Positions 8,360 through 16,680 of a stretch of DNA of 64,000 nucleotides are shown here, piece after piece. Position 1 is the first letter of the stretch. Each line of letters starts with the position of its first letter. The translations under genes and the position numbers were made by a program. The DNA is from Marinobacter litoralis (GTDB lineage: Bacteria > Pseudomonadota > Gammaproteobacteria > Pseudomonadales > Oleiphilaceae), in assembly GCF_016427555.1 (NCBI RefSeq), contig NZ_JAELVS010000001.1, positions 620,001-684,000 of the forward strand. Direction: 5' to 3'. The notes under the pieces were generated by a model that did no database searches, was not told the DNA's origin, and worked only from the letters and a program-made list of their open reading frames with translations.

Positions 8360-8809
8360 TTAATTGTGTTCAGCGAATACCCGGGTTTGACCTTGTTCGT
8401 TGAACAGAATCACCTTGTAGTGGTCCTTTCGATCACCCATTTCCATTCCGGGTGAACCCACCGGCATGCCCGGAACGCTCAACCCGGTGGCCTTGGGAGC
8501 TTCACTGAGCAAACGCTTGATGTCGTCGGCCGGCACGTGGCCTTCGATCACGTAGTCGTTAACGATGGCGGTGTGGCAGCTGCCCAGTCCGGGAATCAAA
8601 CCGGCTTCGGCTTTGATTCTGCCCATGTCGTTGCTGTTGGTGGCGGTCACGTCAAAACCGTTTTCTTCGAGATGGTCTATCCAATCACCGCAGCAGCCGC
8701 AGGTCGGTGATTTGTACACGTGAACGCTTGGGGCCCCGCCGCCGGCTAGGGCGGTAGTTGAAAATCCGAGAGCGGCCATCAGGCCGAAGGCCAGAGTGTG
8801 TTTTTTCAT
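8360..8809 (-). CDS. DUF411 family exported metal-binding protein
   Basis: A 149-residue exported protein. A signal peptide ends near residue 22 (ALA before GGG). The mature part begins with the DUF411 motif SPTCGCCGDW (Cys37, Cys39, Cys40), a soft-metal-type site, and continues with the family's GLGSCHTA and EGHVPADDI blocks. DUF411 proteins are recurrent neighbours of copper and mercury resistance genes; a copper-binding role is inferred from this context. The ATG at 8809 has GAGGT upstream; an in-frame start at 8884 lies inside the preceding small gene and is rejected. Last gene of the copper operon. Confidence 0.85.
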   Translation of the reverse strand: MKKHTLAFGLMAALGFSTTALAGGGAPSVHVYKSPTCGCCGDWIDHLEENGFDVTATNSNDMGRIKAEAGLIPGLGSCHTAIVNDYVIEGHVPADDIKRLLSEAPKATGLSVPGMPVGSPGMEMGDRKDHYKVILFNEQGQTRVFAEHN

Positions 8810-8819
8810 GGTGGTTACC

Positions 8820-8933
8820 TCAGTGATGATGTTGGTTATCTGTGGAGTTTTTGTCTGAACCGGGCAGCCAGAACCACCACACAATGGCGGCCATCAGCGC
8901 GAAACCGCCGATATTGACCAATAAAGTCGTCAT
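8820..8933 (-). CDS. 37-residue single-pass membrane protein of the copper operon
   Basis: A small gene between copA and the DUF411 gene. Its ATG overlaps the copA stop as ATGA (8930-8933) and is preceded by a strong AAGGAGG site inside the end of copA, so translation is well supported. The product begins MTTLLVNIGGFALMAA, followed by IVWWFWLP: one membrane helix at about residues 4-23, then a polar tail ending in three histidines. It resembles the membrane anchor found at the N-terminus of some copper-operon cupredoxin proteins, but no cupredoxin domain follows. It could be a small CopA-associated subunit or metal relay, or a truncated remnant. Confidence 0.75.
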   Translation of the reverse strand: MTTLLVNIGGFALMAAIVWWFWLPGSDKNSTDNQHHH

Positions 8934-11524
8934 TCGTTCGCCTCCTTGTGCTGAGCGGGTTGTTGGCTGGTTTTGAACAAACGCAAGCGGTTGGCGTTGG
9001 ACACGACGGTCACGGACGACAACGACATGGCTGCGCCTGCCAGAATCGGGCTCATCAGAATGCCCCAGATCGGATACAGCAAGCCTGCCGCCACGGGAAT
9101 ACCCAGCGTGTTGTAGACAAAGGCGCCAAACAGGTTCTGCCGAATGTTGGCGACCGTGGCCTGAGAAATCTCGATGGCATCGGGTACGCCGTGCAAGGAA
9201 CCGCGCATCAGGGTGATGGACGCGCTTTCGATGGCCACGTCGGTGCCGGTGCCGATGGCAAAGCCGACATCGGAAGCGGCCAGAGCCGGTGCGTCGTTGA
9301 TACCGTCACCGACCATGGCCACGGTATAACCCTGTTTGCGCATCTCGTTCACCACGTCGGCTTTGTCTTCCGGCAGCACCTCGGCGCGGAAATCGTCGAT
9401 GCCGGCGGCGTCAGAGATAGCGCGGGCGGTGGCCTCGATATCGCCGGTCACCATCATCACTTTGATGCCGGAGTCGTGCAGGCGTTCAATGGCTGCTTTG
9501 GAATCGGGTTTGATGGCATCGGCAACTCCGATCACGCCGAGCACGTCATTGCCAAGCGCCAGATACAGCGGCGTGCCGGCGTTGTCGGTGATGTCTTTCG
9601 CAGCCTCAGCCAGGCTATCCACAGATAAGCCTTCGGCTTCCAGCCAGCGCCGGTTGCCCAAGCGCAGGGTTTGGCCATTGGCTTGCCCGAGCACCCCTTT
9701 GCCATTCAAGGACTCAAAGCCGGATACCGTTTCAGGGGTAATGCCTTGGTCTTTGGCTTTGGCCACAATGGCATCCGCCAAAGGGTGTTCCGAGTGCTGT
9801 TCCAGCCCTGCGGCCAGTGCCAGCAGTTTGTCTTCATCGCTGTCGAGCGCGTGGATTCGGGTCACCGCCGGATGGCCTTCGGTGATGGTGCCGGTTTTAT
9901 CCAGAATCACCAGATCAATCTTGCCGGCGGTTTGCAGGGCATCGCCCTGGCGAATCAGAATGCCGTATTCCGCGGCTTTACCGACGCCCACCATCACCGA
10001 CATCGGTGTTGCCAAACCGAGTGCACAGGGGCAGGCGATGATCAGCACCGTAGTGGCCGCTACCATCATGTGCACCACCGCGGGCTCCGGCCCGACGTTG
10101 TACCAAACCAGCGCTGCTGCCACCGCGATCAACATGACCGAGGGCACGAACACCGCTGAAATCCTGTCTGCCAGCCGGCCAATCGCCGGTTTAGAGCCCT
10201 GAGCCTTCTTCACCAGCTTAATGATTTGCGCCAGCGCGGTTTCACTGCCCACCCGCGTGGCTTCATAAATAATGGATCCGTGGGTGTTTAACGTGCCGGC
10301 GGACACCTCATCGCCTTCGACTTTGCTGGCGGGCATGGGTTCACCGGTGAGCATGCTTTCGTCAATGCGGGTAGAACCTTCAACAATCACGCCGTCCACC
10401 GGCAACTTCTCACCGGGCCGAACCCGAATGCGGTCACCTTGCTGAACGTCTTCTACCGGAATGTCCTGCTCGTTGCCGTCACGAATCACCCGAGCGGTTT
10501 TCGCCCGCAGATCCAGCAACCGCCGCACCGCTTCCGAGGTTTTACCTTTGGCACGCAGTTCCAAAGCCTGCCCCAGATTGATCAAACCAATAATCATCGC
10601 CGACGCTTCAAAATACACATGCCGCGCCATCTCCGGCAGCGCCTCGGGAATGCTCACCACCACCATGGAATACAGCCACGCTGTACCGGTACCCAGCGCG
10701 ATGAGCGTATCCATATTGGCGTTGTGATGCTTGAACGCCTTCCAGGCTCCGGTATAAAAATGCCCGCCGGTCGCAATCATCACGCCCAACGTCAGGATGC
10801 CGAGATTGAGCCAGGTGATCTGGTTGTCGTCGGACACCGTCATCGAGCCAAAGCCCATGCCCCAAACCATCAGGGCAATACCCAGCCCCAAACTGATGGC
10901 CATCTTGACCAGCAAGGTTTGATACTGCTTTTTGTCTTCCGCTTGCTTGCGATCGTCGGCGGCGTCTTCATCCTCGATCTCACTGGCCCCGTAACCCGCA
11001 CTCTCAATGGCCTGAATCAAACGGGCGGAATCCGCAGCACCAGTGGCGGTTGCGGTATTGTCGGCGAGATTCATGTGGGCATGAGAAACCCCGGGCACCG
11101 ACAACAGCGCCTTCTCAATGGTGCTCACGCAGGACGCACAAGTAGCCCCCGTCACCGCCAGAAGCACCCGTTCGCCGCTGGAAGCCTCGGCTGATGCGGC
11201 TTGAGCATCACCTTTGGGCTCGGTTTGCTCTGACTGAACTGACGACTCTTCAGAGGCGTCACTCTTCTTCGACGCACAACAGCCCGACGAGGGTTCCTCA
11301 GCTGCGATTGGCTCCGCCGGATACCCGGTATCCGACACAATCTTCGCAGCCTCGGCTTTATCGACACTCTCGGGCAGCGCAACCGTTTGCGCCTCCAGAT
11401 CGACCTCAACCAGATCGGTATCTCCGGTCAACGGCTCCAGGGCGTTACGAATTTTCTTCACGCAACCCTGACAGGAGGCTCCGGAAATACTCAGAGCGGT
11501 ACTCAAACCAGATGCTTCGCTCAT
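8930..11524 (-). CDS. copA: Cu(I)-exporting P-type ATPase, two heavy-metal-associated domains
   Basis: An 864-residue P1B-ATPase that pumps Cu(I) from the cytoplasm. Two N-terminal HMA domains carry ASCQGC (Cys18, Cys21) and ATCASC (Cys129, Cys132), joined by an acidic, Ser-rich linker that also contains a GCC cluster at 81-83. The CPC transport motif is at 498-500 (ACPCALG), the phosphorylated aspartate is Asp542 in DKTGT, and the MVGDGINDAPAL hinge motif is present. Its AAGGAG ribosome site lies inside the end of the MerR-family gene, 3 nt upstream: the two are translationally linked. Confidence 0.95.
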   Translation of the reverse strand: MSEASGLSTALSISGASCQGCVKKIRNALEPLTGDTDLVEVDLEAQTVALPESVDKAEAAKIVSDTGYPAEPIAAEEPSSGCCASKKSDASEESSVQSEQTEPKGDAQAASAEASSGERVLLAVTGATCASCVSTIEKALLSVPGVSHAHMNLADNTATATGAADSARLIQAIESAGYGASEIEDEDAADDRKQAEDKKQYQTLLVKMAISLGLGIALMVWGMGFGSMTVSDDNQITWLNLGILTLGVMIATGGHFYTGAWKAFKHHNANMDTLIALGTGTAWLYSMVVVSIPEALPEMARHVYFEASAMIIGLINLGQALELRAKGKTSEAVRRLLDLRAKTARVIRDGNEQDIPVEDVQQGDRIRVRPGEKLPVDGVIVEGSTRIDESMLTGEPMPASKVEGDEVSAGTLNTHGSIIYEATRVGSETALAQIIKLVKKAQGSKPAIGRLADRISAVFVPSVMLIAVAAALVWYNVGPEPAVVHMMVAATTVLIIACPCALGLATPMSVMVGVGKAAEYGILIRQGDALQTAGKIDLVILDKTGTITEGHPAVTRIHALDSDEDKLLALAAGLEQHSEHPLADAIVAKAKDQGITPETVSGFESLNGKGVLGQANGQTLRLGNRRWLEAEGLSVDSLAEAAKDITDNAGTPLYLALGNDVLGVIGVADAIKPDSKAAIERLHDSGIKVMMVTGDIEATARAISDAAGIDDFRAEVLPEDKADVVNEMRKQGYTVAMVGDGINDAPALAASDVGFAIGTGTDVAIESASITLMRGSLHGVPDAIEISQATVANIRQNLFGAFVYNTLGIPVAAGLLYPIWGILMSPILAGAAMSLSSVTVVSNANRLRLFKTSQQPAQHKEANE

Positions 11525-11527
11525 AAC

Positions 11528-11959
11528 TCAATGCTCCTTACCTGGACAAGTCGCAGGATCGTCCCAATGCTCAATCAACCGACAAATCGTATGCCCGTCC
11601 GGCGTACCATCCGGCATCTCCTGCCACGCCGACAACGCCGACACCATCCGGGTGCGCAACTGCTGCAACTCGGCAATCTCCCGCTCCACTTCCGCCAACC
11701 GCTGCTCAAACACATCCCGAACCATCGGGCATGGGGAATGATGTTCGTCTGCCTGCCCTAAAATCTGCCGAATCTCCGGCAACGAAAAACCCAACTGCCG
11801 AGCCTTCCGGGCAAATCGCAACCGCCGCAGATCCTCGGCATCGTAGTACTGATAATTGTTGTCCGGATTACGACTGGGCCGCAGCAAACCTTCCCGGGTA
11901 TAAAACCGAACCGTATCCGGGGTGACATCGGCCGCGGTGGCGAGTTCTTTGACTTTCAT
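11528..11959 (-). CDS. MerR family metalloregulator (CueR-like)
   Basis: A 143-residue MerR family activator. The N-terminal helix-turn-helix (MKVKELATAADVTPDTVRFY) is followed by the RxGLLxPxR wing, a long dimerisation helix (about 78-115) and a C-terminal loop with two cysteines in CRLIEHWDDPATCPG. The cysteine spacing (11 residues between) is wider than in classic CueR, so the metal could be copper or another soft ion; copper is favoured because the gene is cotranscribed with copA. I start at the ATG at 11959 rather than the GTG three codons upstream. Being first in the operon, it probably autoregulates. Confidence 0.85.
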   Translation of the reverse strand: MKVKELATAADVTPDTVRFYTREGLLRPSRNPDNNYQYYDAEDLRRLRFARKARQLGFSLPEIRQILGQADEHHSPCPMVRDVFEQRLAEVEREIAELQQLRTRMVSALSAWQEMPDGTPDGHTICRLIEHWDDPATCPGKEH

Positions 11960-11988
11960 AGGCGGCACCCAATGAATAATGACCAGCC

Positions 11989-12004
11989 GGATTCATCAGA
12001 ATCC
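11989..12004. promoter_or_regulatory. 16 bp perfect dyad upstream of the MerR-family gene
   Basis: GGATTC-ATCA-GAATCC, a perfect inverted repeat 30 bp upstream of the regulator's ATG and 18 bp from repeat copy D. MerR proteins bind dyads between -35 and -10 boxes spaced 19-20 bp; I could not fit convincing boxes, so this is only a candidate operator for the copper operon. Confidence 0.3.
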
Positions 12005-12022
12005 ACGAATCAAGTCAGCGGA

Positions 12023-12135
12023 GTGCTGGTGCGGGGTAAGTGCTTCCGAAAATGTTCGGAGCCATGGATGGCGGAGACAAGCGTACACGGACGTACTTGC
12101 AGCGGTTTTCGGAAGCACTTACCCCGTGCCAGCAC
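12023..12135 (-). repeat. Palindromic intergenic repeat, divergent copy D
   Basis: A 113 bp copy with 30 bp arms (12023-12052 and 12106-12135) carrying two adjacent-region mismatches. The core, on the minus strand, is the most divergent: the closing stem reads TTCCGAAAA/TTTTCGGAA instead of TTCCAAAAA/TTTTTGGAA, a paired change, and the first inner hairpin is CAAG-TACGTCCGTGTACG-CTTG. The second inner hairpin, GCCATCCATGGC on the minus strand, is unchanged. It fills the space between the small membrane protein gene and the copper operon. Confidence 0.88.
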
Positions 12136-12195
12136 GGAAAACACGCTACTTGGAGGATAGACTAGAACCTATGACCAACTCACAGGTCAAAGGTT

Positions 12196-12516
12196 TCAGG
12201 AAGAAGAGTTTTTAGAACGCAGAAAAACACCGCAAGACTTACACTGATCCGGCGCCATTAACTTGGCCTGCCAGCCAATTTTCGTCCCACACGCCGGACA
12301 AGACAGCCGCAACTGCAACACAATGATCGGAATCACCAGCACCACCAGAAGCACCCCAAGGCCGCCCCAGTCCTCACCCGACGAAATCCCCAACTGACTG
12401 CTGAACACCAGCACCAGAATTAACGCAAAAAACGCAAAAACGAAATAGTTGCGGTTCCAGCGCTCCCAGCGGCGCAGCTTGGCATCCTGCTCCGACGATA
12501 AATACCTGGCAGACAT
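12196..12516 (-). CDS. Small membrane protein with C-terminal zinc-ribbon-like cysteines
   Basis: A 106-residue protein I do not recognise. Two hydrophobic segments (about residues 23-43 and 53-73) are followed by LSCPAC and QCKSCG, a CxxC...CxxC arrangement typical of a zinc ribbon. The start is uncertain: ATGs at 12522 and 12516 and a TTG at 12531 are in frame, with no clear ribosome site. It sits between repeat copy D and the GGDEF-EAL gene, codirectional with both neighbours. Confidence 0.6.
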   Translation of the reverse strand: MSARYLSSEQDAKLRRWERWNRNYFVFAFFALILVLVFSSQLGISSGEDWGGLGVLLVVLVIPIIVLQLRLSCPACGTKIGWQAKLMAPDQCKSCGVFLRSKNSSS

Positions 12517-12571
12517 ACACATCACACCCAAAGAAAGACAGGCCGCAAAGTTTGCAGCGCATCAGCATTAA

Positions 12572-14839
12572 TTACAATGCAGAAGCGATCTGCTGACCGG
12601 TAAACAAAGAATCTTCCCGAATCGCCTTCTCCAGCTCAGATCCGGGAACCGGACGACTGATCAAATACCCTTGCGCCAGATTGCACCGGTGGGCCTGCAG
12701 GAAATGCAGCTGATCTTCCGTCTCTACACCCTCAGCCACTACCTGAATACCCAGATTATGGGCCAGATTGATCACCGCCCGGGTAATCACCGCATCGTCA
12801 TGGCGCTCCGTCACATTGGTAATAAACGAGCGGTCAATCTTCAGCAAATCCACCGGGAAATCCCGCAAGTAGCCCAACGACGAATAACCGACGCCGAAGT
12901 CATCGATAGCCAAACGTGTGCCAAGCTGGTGCAGCTGCGTGAGCTGACTGCGATTCTGGGCGATGTTCTGAATGAAAATTTCTTCCGTTAATTCCAGCTC
13001 AAGCATGTGCGGGGCAATATTTTCAGCCGCCAGCGTATCCCGCACGTGGTCAACCAGAGTGGCATCCTCCAACTCCCGGCCGGATAAATTCACCGCAATG
13101 CGAAGGTGTTCGCAGGCGGTGCCTTTCCAGCGTGCAAGCTGCCGGCAGGCCGCCAGCACCACCCATCGGCCGATCTCGGTAATGCGCCCGCTTTCTTCCG
13201 CCAACGGAATAAATTCAACGGGCGACAGCAGGCCGCGCGTTGGGTGCTGCCAGCGAATGAGGGCTTCCACGTTATTGATTTCACCCGTGTCGAGATTCAG
13301 CTGGGGCTGGAAATGCAGCACGAATTCATCGTTCGCCAAGGCCTCGCTGAGATCCTTGTCCAGCTCCAGGCGCATCATCTCTTTCTCTTGCATACCTTCG
13401 GTATAGAACTGATAGGTATTACGGCCCTGATCCTTGGCCCGGTACAGGGCAATATCCGCATTGCGAAGCAGAGTGTCGGCATCGTGGCCACTCTGGGGAT
13501 ACACCGCAACGCCCATGGTGGCGGTGATCTGCTGCACCTGCCCCAAGGCCTCGAAAGGCTCGGCAAAGCACTGTTTAATCTCGCCAATCAGATGGATGAC
13601 ATCGTCTATGTCGCCCATCTGTTGTTGGCAAATCATAAACTCGTCGCCACCTGAGTAGGCCACCAGAACGGTTTCGCTGCTGAGGCCGTTCAGTCTTTCG
13701 GCAACCTTGATTAACAGCTCATCACCGAACTGGTGGCCAAGGGTATCGTTAAGTACTTGAAAGCGGTCAAGGTCAATCATCACCAATGCCACTTGGCGTA
13801 ACTGGCGTTCGGCAATGTTCAGGGTGTGAGACAGGTCTTCCATGAAAAAACGCCGGTTGGCCAGACCGGTCAAGGTATCGGTGGATTCCAACCGCTCCAG
13901 ATCGACCTGCACCGCGACACGTTCGTCGACTTGCCGCTCCAGTTCAAGCCGTGTTCGAAGCAGGGAGTGCGTGCGTTTGGATGTGACCTGCCCCAGCAGT
14001 ATGGTGAGGCTGGCCAGAATGCCCATTAAAATCAGGCTAATAAAGGTGATGCGTGGCCACTGGCTGCGCTGACTCTCGACCCAGTCGTGGGTGGGGCTAA
14101 GGGCAAGACGCCAATCCAGTAAAGGGATATCGACGGGCATGGTTGCGCGAAAGGCGGTGTTGATATTGCCTGATGTGTTCAGGGCGTAGCTGAGGTTATT
14201 GCCGTTCAGTATTTCAACCTGGAACTGGTCGATTATTCGCCGGGTCAACAGTTGTTCGGCCAACACCTGCATTTTGAAGACACCGGCAATAAACCCATTA
14301 TTTTCCGCACCTTGACCGACAGGATGGTAGGTGACAATACCTTTTGGCCCTTGGCGCAGATCAATAATGCCGGAGATATCCGGTTGTCCGGTGGCGGCTG
14401 AGTGTTCCAAAGCTTGGCGGCGTTGTTCATTGAAGGCTACGTTGTAACCGAGAACTGCTTGGTTTTCGCCGGCGGGTTCCAGCCAGCGAATGACAAACTC
14501 TTTATCAATCCACTCAATGGCCTGATAGATGCCGAAGTCGTTGAGGTAGGTGTTGGCATCGGATTGCCAAATCTGTTTGTTGGCGTAAGCGCCGTTTTTC
14601 ATGCGCTCGGCCATCCGGCCCAAGGCACCCGCCTGAATGGCAAATTCCCGTTCCAGATTGTTGGCCAGAGCGTGGGCTTCGTCAGTCAGATTTGCCCGAA
14701 TCTGTTCGGTGTCCTTTTGAATCAGGCCAGACCGAAGCGCCCAAGCTAACGCGAAAAAAACCAAAAAGACAACGGCCGCGAAAAACGGACTCTTAAGGAC
14801 GCGGGTTACAAACGGCATGGTGCGTTGTGCTGGGGTCAC
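12572..14839 (-). CDS. Membrane GGDEF-EAL protein with CHASE-like sensor
   Basis: A 755-residue c-di-GMP enzyme. Two membrane helices (about 17-37 and 262-284) enclose a periplasmic sensor of about 220 residues resembling a CHASE domain. GGDEF follows with intact SGGDEF (396-401) but no RxxD inhibitory site just before it. The EAL domain has an intact VEALIRW (EAL 525-527) and AIDDFGVGYSSL. Both halves could be active, so the net direction (synthesis or breakdown) cannot be told. First of three c-di-GMP genes within 9 kb. Confidence 0.92.
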   Translation of the reverse strand: MTPAQRTMPFVTRVLKSPFFAAVVFLVFFALAWALRSGLIQKDTEQIRANLTDEAHALANNLEREFAIQAGALGRMAERMKNGAYANKQIWQSDANTYLNDFGIYQAIEWIDKEFVIRWLEPAGENQAVLGYNVAFNEQRRQALEHSAATGQPDISGIIDLRQGPKGIVTYHPVGQGAENNGFIAGVFKMQVLAEQLLTRRIIDQFQVEILNGNNLSYALNTSGNINTAFRATMPVDIPLLDWRLALSPTHDWVESQRSQWPRITFISLILMGILASLTILLGQVTSKRTHSLLRTRLELERQVDERVAVQVDLERLESTDTLTGLANRRFFMEDLSHTLNIAERQLRQVALVMIDLDRFQVLNDTLGHQFGDELLIKVAERLNGLSSETVLVAYSGGDEFMICQQQMGDIDDVIHLIGEIKQCFAEPFEALGQVQQITATMGVAVYPQSGHDADTLLRNADIALYRAKDQGRNTYQFYTEGMQEKEMMRLELDKDLSEALANDEFVLHFQPQLNLDTGEINNVEALIRWQHPTRGLLSPVEFIPLAEESGRITEIGRWVVLAACRQLARWKGTACEHLRIAVNLSGRELEDATLVDHVRDTLAAENIAPHMLELELTEEIFIQNIAQNRSQLTQLHQLGTRLAIDDFGVGYSSLGYLRDFPVDLLKIDRSFITNVTERHDDAVITRAVINLAHNLGIQVVAEGVETEDQLHFLQAHRCNLAQGYLISRPVPGSELEKAIREDSLFTGQQIASAL

Positions 14840-14906
14840 GCTCTGCTCCGAGTTTACCTTGACGTATTACTAGGGGTAACGGCAGAGTCCTTTCTATCGT
14901 GAATCG

Positions 14907-16190
14907 CTAGTTGTGAATTCGCTCGTTTATTGTTATTCCGAATGCACCGTCGGCCAGTGGATTACGAATCTCACGAACTTCCCCATCTTCTGTTGTCTGT
15001 ACGCTCAGGTCAAGAACATAGGGTGTCATTCTGTGTTTGTTTTTATCCAGCACAATTTCAACTTTGGGTTTGAGCTTGCGCCCCGGGTGGGTGCTGACCA
15101 CCCAGGCGACTTCACCGGTGTTGAGCTCGACAAGGGTGCCCGGCGGATAGATACCGATCATCCGTATGAACGATTCGACCAAGTCGGCATCAAATTGCTG
15201 GCCGCGATTCTGATAGAGAATTTTAAGCGCCTCGGCCGGTGATCGCCCGTTCCGATAGCAGCGGTCGCTGGTAATCGCATCGTAAGTATCGACGATGGAA
15301 ATCAATCGGGCAAAGCGGCTGATCTGGGATTCTGGCAGGTGTGTCGGGTAGCCTTTGCCGTCCACCCGTTCGTGATGGTGCAGCGTCACGTCGCGGATAA
15401 TGGGCTCCAGGCTTTCATCCTGCTTGAGCAACTCGAAGCCGTGAGTGGTGTGGGACTGCATGATGACGTATTCGTCCGGCGTCAGCGGGCCGGGTTTGTT
15501 CAGGATGGCGCCGGGCACCTTGAGCTTGCCCAGATCGTGCAGCAGACCGCACATGCCGGCGGTTTCGATATCTTCATCCGGCATGCCCAGAAAACGGGCG
15601 AACGCGATGGCGTAAACGGCCACCCGCAGACAATGCTCGGCGGTGTAGGCATCCCGGTTTTTGATCCGCCCCATCCAGAGCATGGCGCTGGCGTTGGCCT
15701 TGACGCTGTCAACGCACGACCGGATCAGAGTACGCGCTTCGCCGAGTTCCAGGGTGTCGTTCTGAATAATATCGACGGTGATCTTGTCGACAAAGGCCTG
15801 AGTCTGGCGCCAGGTTTCTTTCGCCCGCGGAAACTCCTGTTCCAGGGTACGGGTTTCCTTCATCGGTTCGGTGGTTTTCTGGCGCAGCTGGGGAATTTTG
15901 CTTAGTACCGGGGCCAGCTTGGTTTCTTCATCTTCTACAACAACCCACGAGCAATATTGGCGCAGTACTTTCGCTTCGTCGGGCGTGGATAGGGTGAACC
16001 CCTGAAACAGAACGGGTACATCGTTCCACGGCCGATCGAGTTGTACGACTCGCATACCGAGCTTGAGTAAGTCGACAGGAATGCGCGCCCTGTGCAAAAA
16101 CGTCTCTGCACGGGCACCGGCATGTTCTGGCTTGTTCGGGGGCGCTTGCCCGTTCCCTGGATGATCTTTGAACGACATAGACCAGCTCAT
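14907..16190 (-). CDS. HD-GYP c-di-GMP phosphodiesterase with DUF3391 N-terminus
   Basis: A 427-residue soluble protein. Residues 35-130 match the DUF3391 type of domain that often precedes HD-GYP. The HD-GYP domain keeps its metal ligands: AEHCLRVA (His186), LLHDLGKL (His218, Asp219), HTTHGFELL and HHERVDGKGYP (about 271-282). The expected reaction is hydrolysis of c-di-GMP. Start ATG at 16190 follows AGGATAA. It lies 36 bp downstream of the CoA-binding gene and may share its transcript. Confidence 0.9.
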   Translation of the reverse strand: MSWSMSFKDHPGNGQAPPNKPEHAGARAETFLHRARIPVDLLKLGMRVVQLDRPWNDVPVLFQGFTLSTPDEAKVLRQYCSWVVVEDEETKLAPVLSKIPQLRQKTTEPMKETRTLEQEFPRAKETWRQTQAFVDKITVDIIQNDTLELGEARTLIRSCVDSVKANASAMLWMGRIKNRDAYTAEHCLRVAVYAIAFARFLGMPDEDIETAGMCGLLHDLGKLKVPGAILNKPGPLTPDEYVIMQSHTTHGFELLKQDESLEPIIRDVTLHHHERVDGKGYPTHLPESQISRFARLISIVDTYDAITSDRCYRNGRSPAEALKILYQNRGQQFDADLVESFIRMIGIYPPGTLVELNTGEVAWVVSTHPGRKLKPKVEIVLDKNKHRMTPYVLDLSVQTTEDGEVREIRNPLADGAFGITINERIHN

Positions 16191-16226
16191 TTATCCTAAA
16201 GTCTTTTCAGAATAGGGCAGGTCCGT

Positions 16227-16649
16227 TTATCTGGCAATGTTGAGTCTGGGAATTTCCCGTTTCGGGCAGCGGTCCATAACCACTGTTAAGCCAGCCCGTT
16301 CGGCCCTTGCGGCACCAGCTTCGTTGATGACGCCGATTTGCAGCCAAAGTACGGGAATCTTCTGTGCAATAGTCTGGTCGATGATCGCATCGGTACGTTC
16401 GGGCGCCAGAAAAAGTTCTGCCATATCGACCGGCTCGGGAATCGATGCAAGGTCAGCGTAAACCGTTTCTCCGAGTACTTGCTTACCTTCAAGCCGCGGG
16501 TTGACCGGGATAATCCGGTAGCCCTGGTTCTGCAGATACTCCATGACTTCGTGGGCTGGCCGGCTGGTTTTCTCGCTGGCACCTACCAAAGCGATGGTGT
16601 GGACACTGGTTAGAATGTCGCGAAGGTCTTGATCGTTTTCAACGGGCAA
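16227..16649 (-). CDS. CoA-binding protein (YccU type)
   Basis: A 140-residue single-domain CoA-binding Rossmann protein: HTIALVGASEKTSRPAHEVM, the YRIIPVNPR strand and a C-terminal VMDRCPKREIPR, all typical of YccU-like proteins. I place the start at TTG 16649 because AAGGAG lies 7 nt upstream and the product then begins MPVENDQDLRDIL; longer in-frame starts would run into the upstream enoyl-CoA hydratase gene. Precise role unknown; probably binds CoA or acyl-CoA. Confidence 0.82.
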   Translation of the reverse strand: MPVENDQDLRDILTSVHTIALVGASEKTSRPAHEVMEYLQNQGYRIIPVNPRLEGKQVLGETVYADLASIPEPVDMAELFLAPERTDAIIDQTIAQKIPVLWLQIGVINEAGAARAERAGLTVVMDRCPKREIPRLNIAR

Positions 16650-16680
16650 AAGGGTTCTCCTTGAAATCGCGATGGCGTGG

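Noticed and set aside
8948..9628. Long reading frame opposite copA
   Set aside because: Antisense shadow of the copA coding frame; its protein has no recognisable motif and copA is certain.
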